This document shows, piece by piece, positions 9,111-17,668 of a DNA stretch of 64,000 nucleotides. Source of the stretch: Clostridioides difficile ATCC 9689 = DSM 1296. Its GTDB lineage: Bacteria > Bacillota > Clostridia > Peptostreptococcales > Peptostreptococcaceae. Position 1 is the first letter of the stretch, and each line of letters starts with the position of its first letter. Under the pieces are notes generated by a model, which worked only from the letters and a program-made list of their open reading frames with translations, did not search any database and had not been told where the DNA came from. Made by a program: the position numbers and the translations under genes. The stretch lies in assembly GCF_001077535.1 (NCBI RefSeq), contig NZ_CP011968.1:558001-622000 (forward strand). The letters are read 5' to 3'.

Positions 9111-9716
9111 ATGAAGATAAAAGAAAATGTATTAATGTTAGATAGTACTCGTGGCTCAAATTGTTTTATTGTGTTTGATAAAGAAATTATTCTTATAGAC
9201 ACAGGTCTTCCTTTTATGGGGAAAAATATAATTAAAGAATTAAAAACACTTGGTATTAAACTTACAGATATTAAGCATATTTTATTAACTCATCATGATG
9301 TTGACCATATATCTAATATTAAATTATTGAAAGAAAAAACAGGAGCAAAAGTATGGGCTCATGTAGAGGATATACCTTTTATTATAGGAGAGAAGGATAG
9401 ACCTGGGTTTAAGAAGTTTATTGGAAAGGCAATTTCCAGAAGGCTCATTAAGGATGTTGAACCTTATGGAGAGAATATGCAGATTGGGAATATAAAAATT
9501 ATCCATACTCCTGGTCATACTCCAGGGCATGTCTGCATGATTTTTGAAGATGTATTATTTGCAGGTGATTTAGTCAAAAATAAGAATGGAAATATAGTTC
9601 CTTATCCTAATCCATGGAATTGGGATTATAAAAAGATGATGAAATCTATAAGAGAATTGGATAATTTAAAATATGAATGGATATGTATGTCTCATGGAAC
9701 TCCTTGTATTAAATAA
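9111..9716 (+). CDS. Metallo-beta-lactamase-fold hydrolase
   Basis: A 201-residue MBL-fold protein in the glyoxalase II/lactonase size class, not a true beta-lactamase. Metal-binding elements: THHDVDH (about residue 62), HTPGHTPGH, the bridging Asp in FAGDLV and the terminal His in MSHGTP. In the first motif the canonical H-x-H-x-D-H reads H-H-D-V-D-H, so the second His is replaced by Asp. Similar substitutions occur in YflN-like members, so activity is not excluded. GGGGAATTT precedes the ATG. It is probably controlled by the divergent TetR regulator; the substrate is unknown. Confidence 0.85.
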   Translation: MKIKENVLMLDSTRGSNCFIVFDKEIILIDTGLPFMGKNIIKELKTLGIKLTDIKHILLTHHDVDHISNIKLLKEKTGAKVWAHVEDIPFIIGEKDRPGFKKFIGKAISRRLIKDVEPYGENMQIGNIKIIHTPGHTPGHVCMIFEDVLFAGDLVKNKNGNIVPYPNPWNWDYKKMMKSIRELDNLKYEWICMSHGTPCIK

Positions 9717-9755
9717 TAAAAATTAACATGGATTAATAGAGGCGTAGTTGCTTGT

Positions 9756-9905
9756 ATGTATGATAATAATTTACAGCTTCTTTTTAATATATCATGTATA
9801 TTTGTAGCTGTAAGCATATTTATAACAATACTTACAATTTTGTATTTTAACATCTATAATAATAGTTTTAGCTTTGTTAACTATGAAATTTACTTAAAGA
9901 AGTAA
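9756..9905 (+). CDS. Small putative membrane protein, 49 aa
   Basis: A short ORF beginning MYDNNLQLLF with one long hydrophobic segment (about residues 9-31) and a basic end, EIYLKK. AGAGG at 9738-9742 is about 13 bases before the ATG, so initiation is not well supported. It follows the MBL-fold gene by 39 bases and could be its operon partner. No family is recognised; it may be spurious. Confidence 0.35.
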   Translation: MYDNNLQLLFNISCIFVAVSIFITILTILYFNIYNNSFSFVNYEIYLKK

Positions 9906-9989
9906 ATATTCAAGTAGTAGTAATTATTAAATAAGATAAAAAATAAATGGCAGATGAATTAAAGTAATTTCTACCATGGAAAATACTTT

Positions 9990-10115
9990 TGAGTTAGAAA
10001 AAACTCTATTTTAGAGTATGAAGAGATGAAGCTTCCGAAGAAAGCAATATCTAAAGTACATGTTCGAAAGGATAAGTACTTTTTGGTGCCTGCTTTTAGC
10101 AGGTTATTTTTATTT
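9990..10115 (+). ncRNA. Candidate structured leader or small RNA ending in an intrinsic terminator
   Basis: Upstream of the sugar cluster, a stretch forms nested helices: AAAGTAC (10054-10060 region) pairs with GTACTTT about 25 bases on, GCTT with AAGC around CCGAAGA, and outer GAT with ATC. It is followed by a terminator, CCTGC-TTTTA-GCAGG (10089-10103), and TTATTTTTATTTT. The layout is that of an attenuator or riboswitch for the RpiR-led genes starting 104 bases later. I compared it by memory with common riboswitch classes and recognised none; it could equally be an independent small RNA. Confidence 0.4.
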
Positions 10116-10219
10116 TAATAAAAATAAAATCAAATGATTATTTTATCCTTATTATTTAAAACTCTTCCCTAGAAAAAGCAACTAATGTATATTAAAATAA
10201 TATTTAGGGAGTGGAAAAA

Positions 10220-10969
10220 ATGAGATTAGAATCGTTAGTTAACCAAAATTATGATAATTTAAATGAAAATGATAAAATTATTATTAAACAAATATTGATT
10301 TGTCAAAGAGAATACCGTAATTTTTCGTGTGAAAAAATTGCAAATGAATGTAATGTTTCTAGAGCTACTTTATTAAGGCTTTGTAGAAAAATTGGATTAG
10401 ATTCATTCTCTGATTTAAAGTATTTACTTAAAAATAATCAACTAGAATTTGTTAATAATGATAATAATTTTCATGATGTTTGCGAGAATTATCGACTATT
10501 AATGAATGAATTACAAAAAATATCATTTCAAGATATTTGTAAAATAATATATGATGCAGAAACAATTTATATTTATGGGACAGGTAATGAACAGAAAAGT
10601 TTAGCTCAAGAAATAAAGAGAATATTTCTTTCAGTAGGTAAATGTGTTATTGACTTATTTGATATAGGTGAAATTGAATTTATGAGAGAATCATTTCAAA
10701 AAAGTGATTTATTTATTATTATTTCTTTATATGGAGAAACAAAAGCAGGAATTGAAATTGCAAAATTTATCAACAATCATATACATACGATTTCTTTAAC
10801 TAGGCTTGATAATAATACAATTGCAACACTTTGTGAGTATAATCTGTATGTTGAAACTCAAAAACTTGATACATTACAAGCTATATCTTATGAAGTCGTA
10901 GGAGCATTTTATGCTCTATTAGATTTGCTTCATATGAATTACATAGAGTATAGAAGGAGAAAAGAATGA
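10220..10969 (+). CDS. RpiR-family sugar-responsive regulator (first of two)
   Basis: An N-terminal RpiR helix-turn-helix (about residues 1-75, ECNVSRATLLRLCRKIGLDSFSDLKYLLK) is followed by a SIS sugar-phosphate-binding domain (about 100-240, IYIYGTGNEQKSLAQEIKRIF). The ATG at 10220 is preferred to the GTG at 10211 because AGGGA (10206-10210) is then nine bases away. It overlaps the next RpiR gene by four bases (ATGA). Such proteins sense a sugar phosphate made by the co-encoded PTS. The SIS domain looks degenerate compared with isomerase types, as expected of a sensor. Confidence 0.87.
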   Translation: MRLESLVNQNYDNLNENDKIIIKQILICQREYRNFSCEKIANECNVSRATLLRLCRKIGLDSFSDLKYLLKNNQLEFVNNDNNFHDVCENYRLLMNELQKISFQDICKIIYDAETIYIYGTGNEQKSLAQEIKRIFLSVGKCVIDLFDIGEIEFMRESFQKSDLFIIISLYGETKAGIEIAKFINNHIHTISLTRLDNNTIATLCEYNLYVETQKLDTLQAISYEVVGAFYALLDLLHMNYIEYRRRKE

Positions 10970-11730
10970 AAATTGAAGGACTTTTCAATAAATATTATAA
11001 TTCATTTACAGCAAATGATAAGTATATCTGTGAGTGTATTCTTAATCATAAAGAAGATTGTATTAAACTTTCTATAGATGAATTTGCAGACAAATACCAT
11101 ATATCTACAAGTGCACTTTCTCGTTTTGCTCAAAAACTACAATTACCTGGATATAGTGAATTAAGAGTTATTATACGCTTAAATGAAACAGAAGTAGAAT
11201 ATAAAAATCAAAGTAAACACCAATTAATGGATTGTTATAATAAGGTGATAGATGATATAGAGAAGAAGGATTGTTCGATTATGTTTGAAAGAATGAAAAA
11301 GGCAAATCGTATAATCGTCTTTGGAGAAGGTTATTCTCAGGAAAGAGTTGCTAAAGAGATGAAAAGGATTTTCTTACCAACAGGGAAAATTATATATGAT
11401 GTTTATGGTTATGATATGATTCAGGCACTTAATCATTTTATAAAAACAGATGATATGATTTTCTTTATTTCATTGAATGGAGATGCATCTACAATTATTG
11501 ATTTTGCTAAAGAAATGAGAATGAAAGGAATTTATATGGTTTCTATTACAAAAATGATAAGTAATCCTTTAGCAAGATTATGTGATGAAAACCTGTATAT
11601 TCAATCTATATCTATTTCTGTAGATAAACAACTGGACTACGATGTAACAACACCTTATTTTATTTTAATTGAACTGCTTTATATTAAATACAAGATGTAT
11701 TTAGAAAGTGAACATATTCCCCGAAAATGA
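10966..11730 (+). CDS. RpiR-family sugar-responsive regulator (second of two)
   Basis: A 254-residue paralogue of the preceding gene with the same plan: HTH_6 (DKYHISTSALSRFAQKLQLPGYSELRVII, about residues 38-70) and a SIS domain (IIVFGEGYSQERVAKEMKRIF, about 115-240). The near-identical architecture and four-base overlap suggest a tandem duplication and possibly a heterodimer. A terminator follows at 11762, so the two regulators may form their own transcript, separate from the catabolic genes. Confidence 0.87.
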   Translation: MKIEGLFNKYYNSFTANDKYICECILNHKEDCIKLSIDEFADKYHISTSALSRFAQKLQLPGYSELRVIIRLNETEVEYKNQSKHQLMDCYNKVIDDIEKKDCSIMFERMKKANRIIVFGEGYSQERVAKEMKRIFLPTGKIIYDVYGYDMIQALNHFIKTDDMIFFISLNGDASTIIDFAKEMRMKGIYMVSITKMISNPLARLCDENLYIQSISISVDKQLDYDVTTPYFILIELLYIKYKMYLESEHIPRK

Positions 11731-11761
11731 AAATTTGTGCTAAAAATGAACATATTTTTTA

Positions 11762-11787
11762 AAAGATATCAAAATATTGATATCTTT
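11762..11787 (+). terminator. Intrinsic terminator after the RpiR pair
   Basis: Perfect stem AAAGATATC (11762-11770)/GATATCTTT (11779-11787) with an eight-base loop and an uninterrupted T run. It separates the regulators from the catabolic genes, although it lies only 42 bases before the next gene. Confidence 0.8.
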
Positions 11788-11828
11788 TTTTTTGAATGCT
11801 ATTATGATTTTGATAGTAAGAAAGGAAG

Positions 11829-12650
11829 ATGAAATTGTACAAATTATTAATACTTGATATAGATGGTACGCTTAGAGATGAGGTATATGGAATCCCAGAA
11901 TCTGCAAAGCATGCTATACGTTTATGTCAAAAGAATCATTGTAGTGTTGTTATTTGTACTGGAAGAAGTATGGGTACAATACAAGATGATGTTTTATCAT
12001 TAGGAGTTGATGGATATATTGCAGGAGGAGGTAATTACATTCAATATCATGGTGAATTACTTTATAATCAATCTTTTAATCAAAGATTGATAAAGGAAGT
12101 TGTTTGTTTATTAAAAAAGAGGGAAGTTGCTTTTTCGATTGAGAGTCAGGAAAAAGTTTTCATGAATCAAAAAGCCAAAGAAATATTTGAAACAATGAAT
12201 CAGTTGAAAGGAACTAATTCTTGTATAAATAAACAACATATCCAAGAAAAAATAACATATGAAAATAACATTGAAGAGTATAAGTCACAAGATATACATA
12301 AAATTTGTTTATGGTCAAATGAAAAGGTATTTGACGAAGTGAAAGATATACTACAAGATAAAATGGAATTAGCACAGAGAGATATTTCTAGTCAGTATTA
12401 TGAAATTATTCAAAAAGATTTTCATAAGGGCAAAGCAATTAAGAGATTACAAGAAAGATTAGGAGTAACTCAAAAAGAAACCATATGTTTTGGTGATGGT
12501 CAAAATGACATTGTCATGTTTCAAGCATCAGACGTTACAATTGCAATGAAAAATAGTCATCAACAACTTAAAGATATAGCGACATCTATATGTGAGGACA
12601 TATTCGATAATGGAATTTATAAAGAATTAAAAAGAAGAAATATCATATAA
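11829..12650 (+). CDS. HAD-superfamily phosphatase, Cof/YidA type
   Basis: A 273-residue HAD phosphatase of the C2 cap type: motif I DIDGTL (about residue 10), motif II CTGRS, the conserved Lys in KGKAIKRL and motif III FGDGQNDIVMF. These enzymes dephosphorylate sugar phosphates or phospholipid-like substrates; here it may relieve sugar-phosphate stress from the co-encoded PTS. Start choice: the ATG lies only two to three bases after AAAGGA, whereas TTG 11835 has better spacing, so the true N-terminus could be two residues shorter. It is 13 bases from the GH13 gene and co-transcribed. Confidence 0.87.
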   Translation: MKLYKLLILDIDGTLRDEVYGIPESAKHAIRLCQKNHCSVVICTGRSMGTIQDDVLSLGVDGYIAGGGNYIQYHGELLYNQSFNQRLIKEVVCLLKKREVAFSIESQEKVFMNQKAKEIFETMNQLKGTNSCINKQHIQEKITYENNIEEYKSQDIHKICLWSNEKVFDEVKDILQDKMELAQRDISSQYYEIIQKDFHKGKAIKRLQERLGVTQKETICFGDGQNDIVMFQASDVTIAMKNSHQQLKDIATSICEDIFDNGIYKELKRRNII

Positions 12651-12663
12651 AAAGGAGTAATTT

Positions 12664-14328
12664 ATGGAAAAGAAATGGTGGCAAAAAGAAATCGTTTATC
12701 AAATTTATCCAAGAAGCTTTCAAGATAGTAATAATGATGGAATTGGAGATTTACAGGGAATTATTTCTCGTTTAGATTATTTAAAAGATTTAGGTATTAC
12801 ATCATTGTGGTTATGTCCAATTTTTAAATCACCTATGGACGATAATGGGTATGATATTAGTGATTATTTGGATATTGCAAGTGAATTTGGAAGTATGGAA
12901 GATTTAAAAGAGTTAATTAAAGAAAGTAAAGATAGAGGAATCAAAATTATATTAGATTTAGTTCTTAACCATACAAGTGATGAACATCCTTGGTTTCAAG
13001 AAGCATTAAAAAATCCAGAAAGTCCTTATCATGATTATTATATTTTTAAAAAAGGAAACGATTTACCAAATAACTGGAGGTCTGTTTTTGGTGGAAGTGT
13101 TTGGGAAAAGGTAGAGAATAGAGACGAATATTATTTTCATTCTTTTGGTAAAAAACAACCTGACCTTAATTGGGAAAATCCAATATTAAGAAGTGAACTT
13201 TACCAAATGATTAATACCTGGTCTCAAATGGGAGTGGCAGGATTTAGAGTTGATGCTATTACATTCATCAAAAAGAATTTAAGTTTTCAAAGTTTAGAAA
13301 GTGATGGTGTTGATGGTCTTGTTAAATGTACAAAAACAGTTAGAAATCAGCCTGGAATAGAAAAAATGCTTTATGAATTAAAAGAAAATACGTTTAAAAA
13401 ATATGATTGTATGACTGTTGCTGAAGCAGCAGGTATTAGCTATGACCAGTTAGGTGATTTTATTGGAGAAGATGGTTTCTTTTCAATGGTCTTTGACTTT
13501 AAACATGCTGACTTAGATGTTGCTTCTGGTAGTGAGTGGTTTAAAAGAATTTCATGGACAATTCCAGATTTAAGAAAATGCATTTTAGATAGTCAAATGT
13601 ATGTTCAGGAACATGGATGGGCAGCTAATTTTATTGAAAATCATGACCAACCAAGAGCTACAACAAAGTATCTTTTGCAATACGAAAGGAATGATGATGC
13701 AGTAAAAATGTTGGGAGCAATGTATTTCTTTTTAAGAGGAACCCCATTTATTTATCAGGGGCAGGAATTAGGAATGACAAATTTTAAAAGAGATACCATA
13801 AATGATTTTAATGATTTATCTAGCATTGACCAATACTATCGTTCAATAGATGAAGGTTACTCAGAAGAAGAAGCGTTAGAATTTGTGAATTTAAGAAGCC
13901 GAGATAATGCAAGAACGCCATTTCCATGGGCAGATAAAGAAAATGCAGGTTTTTCAGATACAACACCATGGTTAAAGGTTATTGAAAATTATAAAGATAT
14001 TAATGCACAGAGTCAGATTAACAATTCAGAGAGTATTTTAGAATTTTATAAAAAGATGATAAAGTTGAGACAAGATAGTGAGTATTCTGATTGTTTGATT
14101 TATGGTTCAATAGAACCTATTGATATAGAAAGTGAAGATGTTATTGCGTATAGAAGGCAATTAGATTTGGTAGTTATTGATTGTTATTATAATTTTTCTG
14201 ATAAACCTGTAGAAATAAGAGTAGAAGAAAAATATGATATTGTATTCCAAAATTTAGATGATATAAATCTATTAAATAAAACAGTGTGTTTGAAACCATT
14301 TCATGCAGTATTATTGAAAGCGAGGTAG
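12664..14328 (+). CDS. GH13 alpha-glucosidase / phospho-alpha-glucosidase
   Basis: A 554-residue cytoplasmic glycoside hydrolase family 13 enzyme of the oligo-1,6-glucosidase/MalL/TreC subfamily (QIYPRSFQDSNNDGIGDLQGI, LDLVLNHTSDEHPWF). Catalytic residues: nucleophile Asp197 in GFRVDAI, acid/base Glu254 in TVAEAAG and Asp328 in ENHDQPR. The residue after the nucleophile is Ala, whereas alpha-1,6-specific enzymes typically have Val; Ala/Thr there is associated with alpha-1,4 preference. No signal peptide. It lies five bases before the PTS gene, so it probably cleaves the phosphorylated disaccharide delivered by that PTS (maltose-, sucrose- or trehalose-like); the exact sugar is unproven. Confidence 0.9.
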   Translation: MEKKWWQKEIVYQIYPRSFQDSNNDGIGDLQGIISRLDYLKDLGITSLWLCPIFKSPMDDNGYDISDYLDIASEFGSMEDLKELIKESKDRGIKIILDLVLNHTSDEHPWFQEALKNPESPYHDYYIFKKGNDLPNNWRSVFGGSVWEKVENRDEYYFHSFGKKQPDLNWENPILRSELYQMINTWSQMGVAGFRVDAITFIKKNLSFQSLESDGVDGLVKCTKTVRNQPGIEKMLYELKENTFKKYDCMTVAEAAGISYDQLGDFIGEDGFFSMVFDFKHADLDVASGSEWFKRISWTIPDLRKCILDSQMYVQEHGWAANFIENHDQPRATTKYLLQYERNDDAVKMLGAMYFFLRGTPFIYQGQELGMTNFKRDTINDFNDLSSIDQYYRSIDEGYSEEEALEFVNLRSRDNARTPFPWADKENAGFSDTTPWLKVIENYKDINAQSQINNSESILEFYKKMIKLRQDSEYSDCLIYGSIEPIDIESEDVIAYRRQLDLVVIDCYYNFSDKPVEIRVEEKYDIVFQNLDDINLLNKTVCLKPFHAVLLKAR

Positions 14329-14332
14329 AAAA

Positions 14333-16207
14333 ATGAATAAATATAATAAAATAGCAAATGAGCTTATTAAAATTATTGGTGAAGATAATATTATTTCTAT
14401 TACACATTGTGCAACAAGACTAAGGGTGATGATTAAAGATAGGGAAACTATTAATGATAAGAAAGTGGAAAAGGTCAATGAGGTTAAAGGTGTTTTCTTT
14501 ACTTCTGGACAGTATCAAATTATTTTAGGAACAGGAATAGTTAATAAAGTTTATGCAGAAGTTGAAAAAATGGGATTAAAAACTTTATCAAAAAAAGAAC
14601 AAGATGAATTAGTTAAAAATAATGAAACTGGATTTAAGAAAGTTATGAGAACTCTAGCAGATATATTTGTTCCTATTATTCCAGTTATTGCAGCAACAGG
14701 ATTATTCTTGGGATTAAAGGGTTGTTTGTTTAATGATAATGTACTTGGATTATTTGGAATGTCTTCTGCAAATATTCCATTGTATATTCAGACACTTGTT
14801 TCGGTTCTTACAGAAACAGCATTTGCTTTTTTACCAGCAATTATTGTATGGTCAGCATTTAAAGTATTTGGAGGAACACCTGTTATTGGACTTGTTATTG
14901 GACTTATGTTAGTTTCCCCAATACTTCCTAATGCATATTCTGTTGCTGACCCATCAAATGAAATTGAAGCAATTATGGCATTTGGATTTATTCCTATTGT
15001 AGGTTGTCAAGGAAGTGTTTTAACAGCTATTGTTACAGCATTTATTGGAGCTAATCTTGAAAAATGGTTCCGTAAACATATGCCTAATGTATTAGACCTT
15101 ATTTTCACACCATTCTTTGTTATGCTAATAACAATGTTAGTTATTTTATTAGGTGTAGGCCCTATAATGCATACAATAGAATTAAAAATGGTTGATATCA
15201 TCAGCTTATTGATTGATTTGCCTTTAGGAATTGGAGGATTTATTATTGGATTTACATATCCATTAGCTGTTATTACTGGCTTACATCATACTTATGTAAT
15301 GATTGAAACATCACTATTAGCAAATACAGGATTTAATGCCCTTATTACTCTTTGTGCAATGTATGGATTTGCGAATATTGGAACATGTCTAGCATTTATG
15401 AAAAAATCTAAAAATAATCAAGTTAAACAAACTGCAGTTGGAGCAATGCTATCTCAACTTTTTGGTATAAGTGAGCCTGTTTTATTTGGGATTCAGCTTC
15501 GATATAATTTAAAGCCTTTGATTATTATGTGTGCATCTTCAGGTTTAGGAGCAGCAATATTATCAATTTTACATATTCAATCTAATTCATATGGATTAGC
15601 AGTTTTACCTTCTTATTTAATGTATATCTATGATGGATATAATTTAATCACATACTTATTAGTATCAATATTTGTGGTTGCATTCTGCTTTATTGTAACA
15701 TGTTTATTTGGAGTGCCTAAAGAAGCTATAAATGAAGATGAAGACGAAGAATTAGTGTTTAATGAAAATAATGAAAACTTTGTGTCTCCAGCTAAGGGGA
15801 AAATTGTTGCATTAGAAAATGTACCAGATGAAACATTTTCTAAAAAAATGTTAGGTGATGGTTTTGCTATTGATATTATAGATGGAAAAATTGTTTCTCC
15901 TATTTCAGGTAAATTAGAAACAGTATTTTCAAGTGGACATGCATTTGGGATTAAAGGAACTAATGGAGAAGTATTAATTCATGTTGGAATTGATACAGTT
16001 GCATTAAATGGAGATGGCTTTGATGTTGCTGTTAAACAAGGAGATATGGTTAAACAGGGAGACGTTCTTGTTAATGTTGATTTAAAGAGAATACACGAAT
16101 TAGGAAAGTCTACTTTAACAATGGTATTGTTTCCAGATGGTAAGAAGGTAAATATTTTGGATATAAACAAGGATGTAAAAATAGGTCAAAGAATATGTGT
16201 TGAGTAG
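14333..16207 (+). CDS. PTS EIIBCA component, glucose/sucrose/beta-glucoside superfamily
   Basis: A 624-residue sugar permease with all three domains fused: EIIB (residues 1-90, phospho-Cys26 in ITHCATRLR), EIIC membrane domain (about 105-465, with GLHHTYVMIE in its sugar-binding region) and EIIA(Glc) (about 485-620, His550 in LIHVGIDTV assisted by His536 in GHAFGI). It imports and phosphorylates a sugar, giving the substrate for the preceding GH13 enzyme. Last intact gene of the operon: ten bases beyond lies a ribosome binding site with a nine-codon ORF (ATG 16220), possibly the stump of a lost gene. Confidence 0.93.
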   Translation: MNKYNKIANELIKIIGEDNIISITHCATRLRVMIKDRETINDKKVEKVNEVKGVFFTSGQYQIILGTGIVNKVYAEVEKMGLKTLSKKEQDELVKNNETGFKKVMRTLADIFVPIIPVIAATGLFLGLKGCLFNDNVLGLFGMSSANIPLYIQTLVSVLTETAFAFLPAIIVWSAFKVFGGTPVIGLVIGLMLVSPILPNAYSVADPSNEIEAIMAFGFIPIVGCQGSVLTAIVTAFIGANLEKWFRKHMPNVLDLIFTPFFVMLITMLVILLGVGPIMHTIELKMVDIISLLIDLPLGIGGFIIGFTYPLAVITGLHHTYVMIETSLLANTGFNALITLCAMYGFANIGTCLAFMKKSKNNQVKQTAVGAMLSQLFGISEPVLFGIQLRYNLKPLIIMCASSGLGAAILSILHIQSNSYGLAVLPSYLMYIYDGYNLITYLLVSIFVVAFCFIVTCLFGVPKEAINEDEDEELVFNENNENFVSPAKGKIVALENVPDETFSKKMLGDGFAIDIIDGKIVSPISGKLETVFSSGHAFGIKGTNGEVLIHVGIDTVALNGDGFDVAVKQGDMVKQGDVLVNVDLKRIHELGKSTLTMVLFPDGKKVNILDINKDVKIGQRICVE

Positions 16208-16262
16208 TAGGTGATATGTAATGACTACAAAAGAAGATTATCAAGAGTAATTCAATCTTTTT

Positions 16263-16350
16263 AAAGTATGAGAAATAATTCATTTCATATTAACTATTGG
16301 TAAGTTCAAAGTATAAGAAATAATTCATCTCATATTAACTATTGTAAGTA
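16263..16350. repeat. Two-copy 43-bp tandem repeat
   Basis: Segments 16263-16305 and 16308-16350 (period 45) are almost identical, sharing AGAAATAATTCAT and CATATTAACTATTG. They fill the gap between the PTS gene and the convergent CAT gene. The function is unknown; it looks like a recent local duplication. Confidence 0.7.
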
Positions 16351-16402
16351 AAAAAGAGCTTTCTCATAGCAAATTTAATTTGCTCATGCGACAGTTCTTT
16401 TT
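16351..16402. terminator. Bidirectional terminator between PTS and CAT genes
   Basis: AAAAAGAGCT (16351-16360) pairs with AGTTCTTTTT (16393-16402) around an inner GCAAA/TTTGC helix. It serves the + strand PTS operon and probably the - strand CAT operon. Confidence 0.65.
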
Positions 16403-16417
16403 ATATTGTATAAATTT

Positions 16418-17077
16418 TTAGTGTAGCCATATCTTAGTATTAAAGCACATTTTTTGTATGTAATCAATAAAACAACTTACATGGTATCCATCAGTAGTTG
16501 CGTGATGCACTGTTATAGAAAGAGGAAGAAGTATTTTTTCATCTTTTTGATAGTATTTACCTGCTTCAATTGTAGGGAAAAAATAATTTTCAAGACCATG
16601 ATTATGTACAGTAAAACTCTTAAAGCTAATCCATGGAAGGCAGGAAACAGTATAGCAGTTTCTTGGCGGATTTGGTTTTGCTAGAAAACCATGATTTTTT
16701 CCATATTCTTTAACATCAGCTAAATAATTTTCATAGAATATTGAGAAATTTTCATCATATTCTGTCCATATTGATGAGAAAGTCTTATTATCATCATGAA
16801 AAATCGCATAAAGTGGCGTTAACGTGTTCCAATATCCGAGTTCATCTTCATCATATGCGATTTTTAGTTCTCTATATCGATTTAAGCAAGTAGTTATTGT
16901 ATATAAATACGCTGGATAAAATTTAATATTTCTTTTTTTCGTTTCCTTAAGCAAATTAGTAATATCTATTTCTATAGTCAAATTAAACCCTACATTTGTC
17001 ATTTTTGAAAAGTAGTAAAAATGTGTATATCGTTCCCAGTTTTGTAAATTAATTTTATGGAATTTTTGTTTATTCAT
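16418..17077 (-). CDS. Chloramphenicol acetyltransferase-like protein (type A CAT fold)
   Basis: A 219-residue protein with the type A CAT fold from end to end (NWERYTHFYYF near the N-terminus, LPWISFKSF in the centre). The catalytic His lies in VHHATTDGYH; classical enzymes have HHAVCDGFH, so the CD pair is replaced by TD while the Asp-Gly-Tyr/Phe-His core is kept. It transfers acetyl from acetyl-CoA to a hydroxylated acceptor. Whether chloramphenicol is the true substrate is uncertain, because chromosomal CAT-like proteins often show weak activity. It overlaps the upstream TetR gene by eight bases and is co-regulated with it. Confidence 0.85.
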   Translation of the reverse strand: MNKQKFHKINLQNWERYTHFYYFSKMTNVGFNLTIEIDITNLLKETKKRNIKFYPAYLYTITTCLNRYRELKIAYDEDELGYWNTLTPLYAIFHDDNKTFSSIWTEYDENFSIFYENYLADVKEYGKNHGFLAKPNPPRNCYTVSCLPWISFKSFTVHNHGLENYFFPTIEAGKYYQKDEKILLPLSITVHHATTDGYHVSCFIDYIQKMCFNTKIWLH

Positions 17078-17648
17078 ATAAAATCACCATGTCCTTTATA
17101 ATATTTATTTGATTATCAATGTCTTTATTTGTAAGTTTCAAAATGGAAGCAGATGTTTTCATGCTATCAAATAAGAACATTATGTGTATTGCAACTGATT
17201 TAGAATCACATTTTTTAAATTCACTTTTAGATTGTCCATAATCGATTAAATTTGAAAGCATTGTGATAGCTGAACTGTATCTTTTATTCATATAATCACG
17301 TTGGTCTTTTTCTACAAAAGCAAATTCGTGTATTGCAAAATCAAATCCACAATATTTGCCATTTATGTCAGCCTTTTGTTGTTGGAAAAAATATTCTAGC
17401 ATATGCTTAGCTGATATATTTTCCTTGATACCTTTATCCAACAAATTTTGAGAGTAGTATTTATGAGTGTTTAATATACTGATAAAAATTTCTTTTGGTG
17501 AATTAAAGTGTCTATATAGGCCACCACGGCTTAAATTACATGCTTCACATATATCTTTCATTGTCACATTACTATATCCTTTTTCAGAAAATAGCATTAT
17601 TGATGTATCAATGATAAATTGTTTAGTTTGTTCTCCTTTTGTTGGCAT
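17070..17648 (-). CDS. TetR-family regulator of the CAT-like gene
   Basis: A 192-residue repressor: TetR helix-turn-helix in residues 8-55 (MLFSEKGYSNVTMKDICEACNLSRGGLYRHF) and a C-terminal domain resembling the TetR_C group with a conserved Phe-rich helix. The start at 17648 (MPTKGEQ) is chosen because AAGGAGG lies nine bases upstream; an in-frame codon at 17684 lies inside the operator. First gene of the operon with the CAT-like gene. It probably binds the two dyads at 17669-17710 and so represses its own operon. Confidence 0.88.
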   Translation of the reverse strand: MPTKGEQTKQFIIDTSIMLFSEKGYSNVTMKDICEACNLSRGGLYRHFNSPKEIFISILNTHKYYSQNLLDKGIKENISAKHMLEYFFQQQKADINGKYCGFDFAIHEFAFVEKDQRDYMNKRYSSAITMLSNLIDYGQSKSEFKKCDSKSVAIHIMFLFDSMKTSASILKLTNKDIDNQINIIKDMVILYE

Positions 17649-17668
17649 ATGTTTTAACCTCCTTTTTA

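Noticed and set aside
9111-9716. A true class B metallo-beta-lactamase
   Set aside because: No signal peptide, only about 200 residues, and motif context of glyoxalase/lactonase-like MBL-fold proteins; link to beta-lactams is only by name.
12664-16207. The ribotype 078 trehalose (ptsT-treA2-treX-treR2) cassette
   Set aside because: Gene content differs: RpiR regulators and a HAD phosphatase instead of TreR2 and TreX, and the PTS carries a fused EIIA domain.
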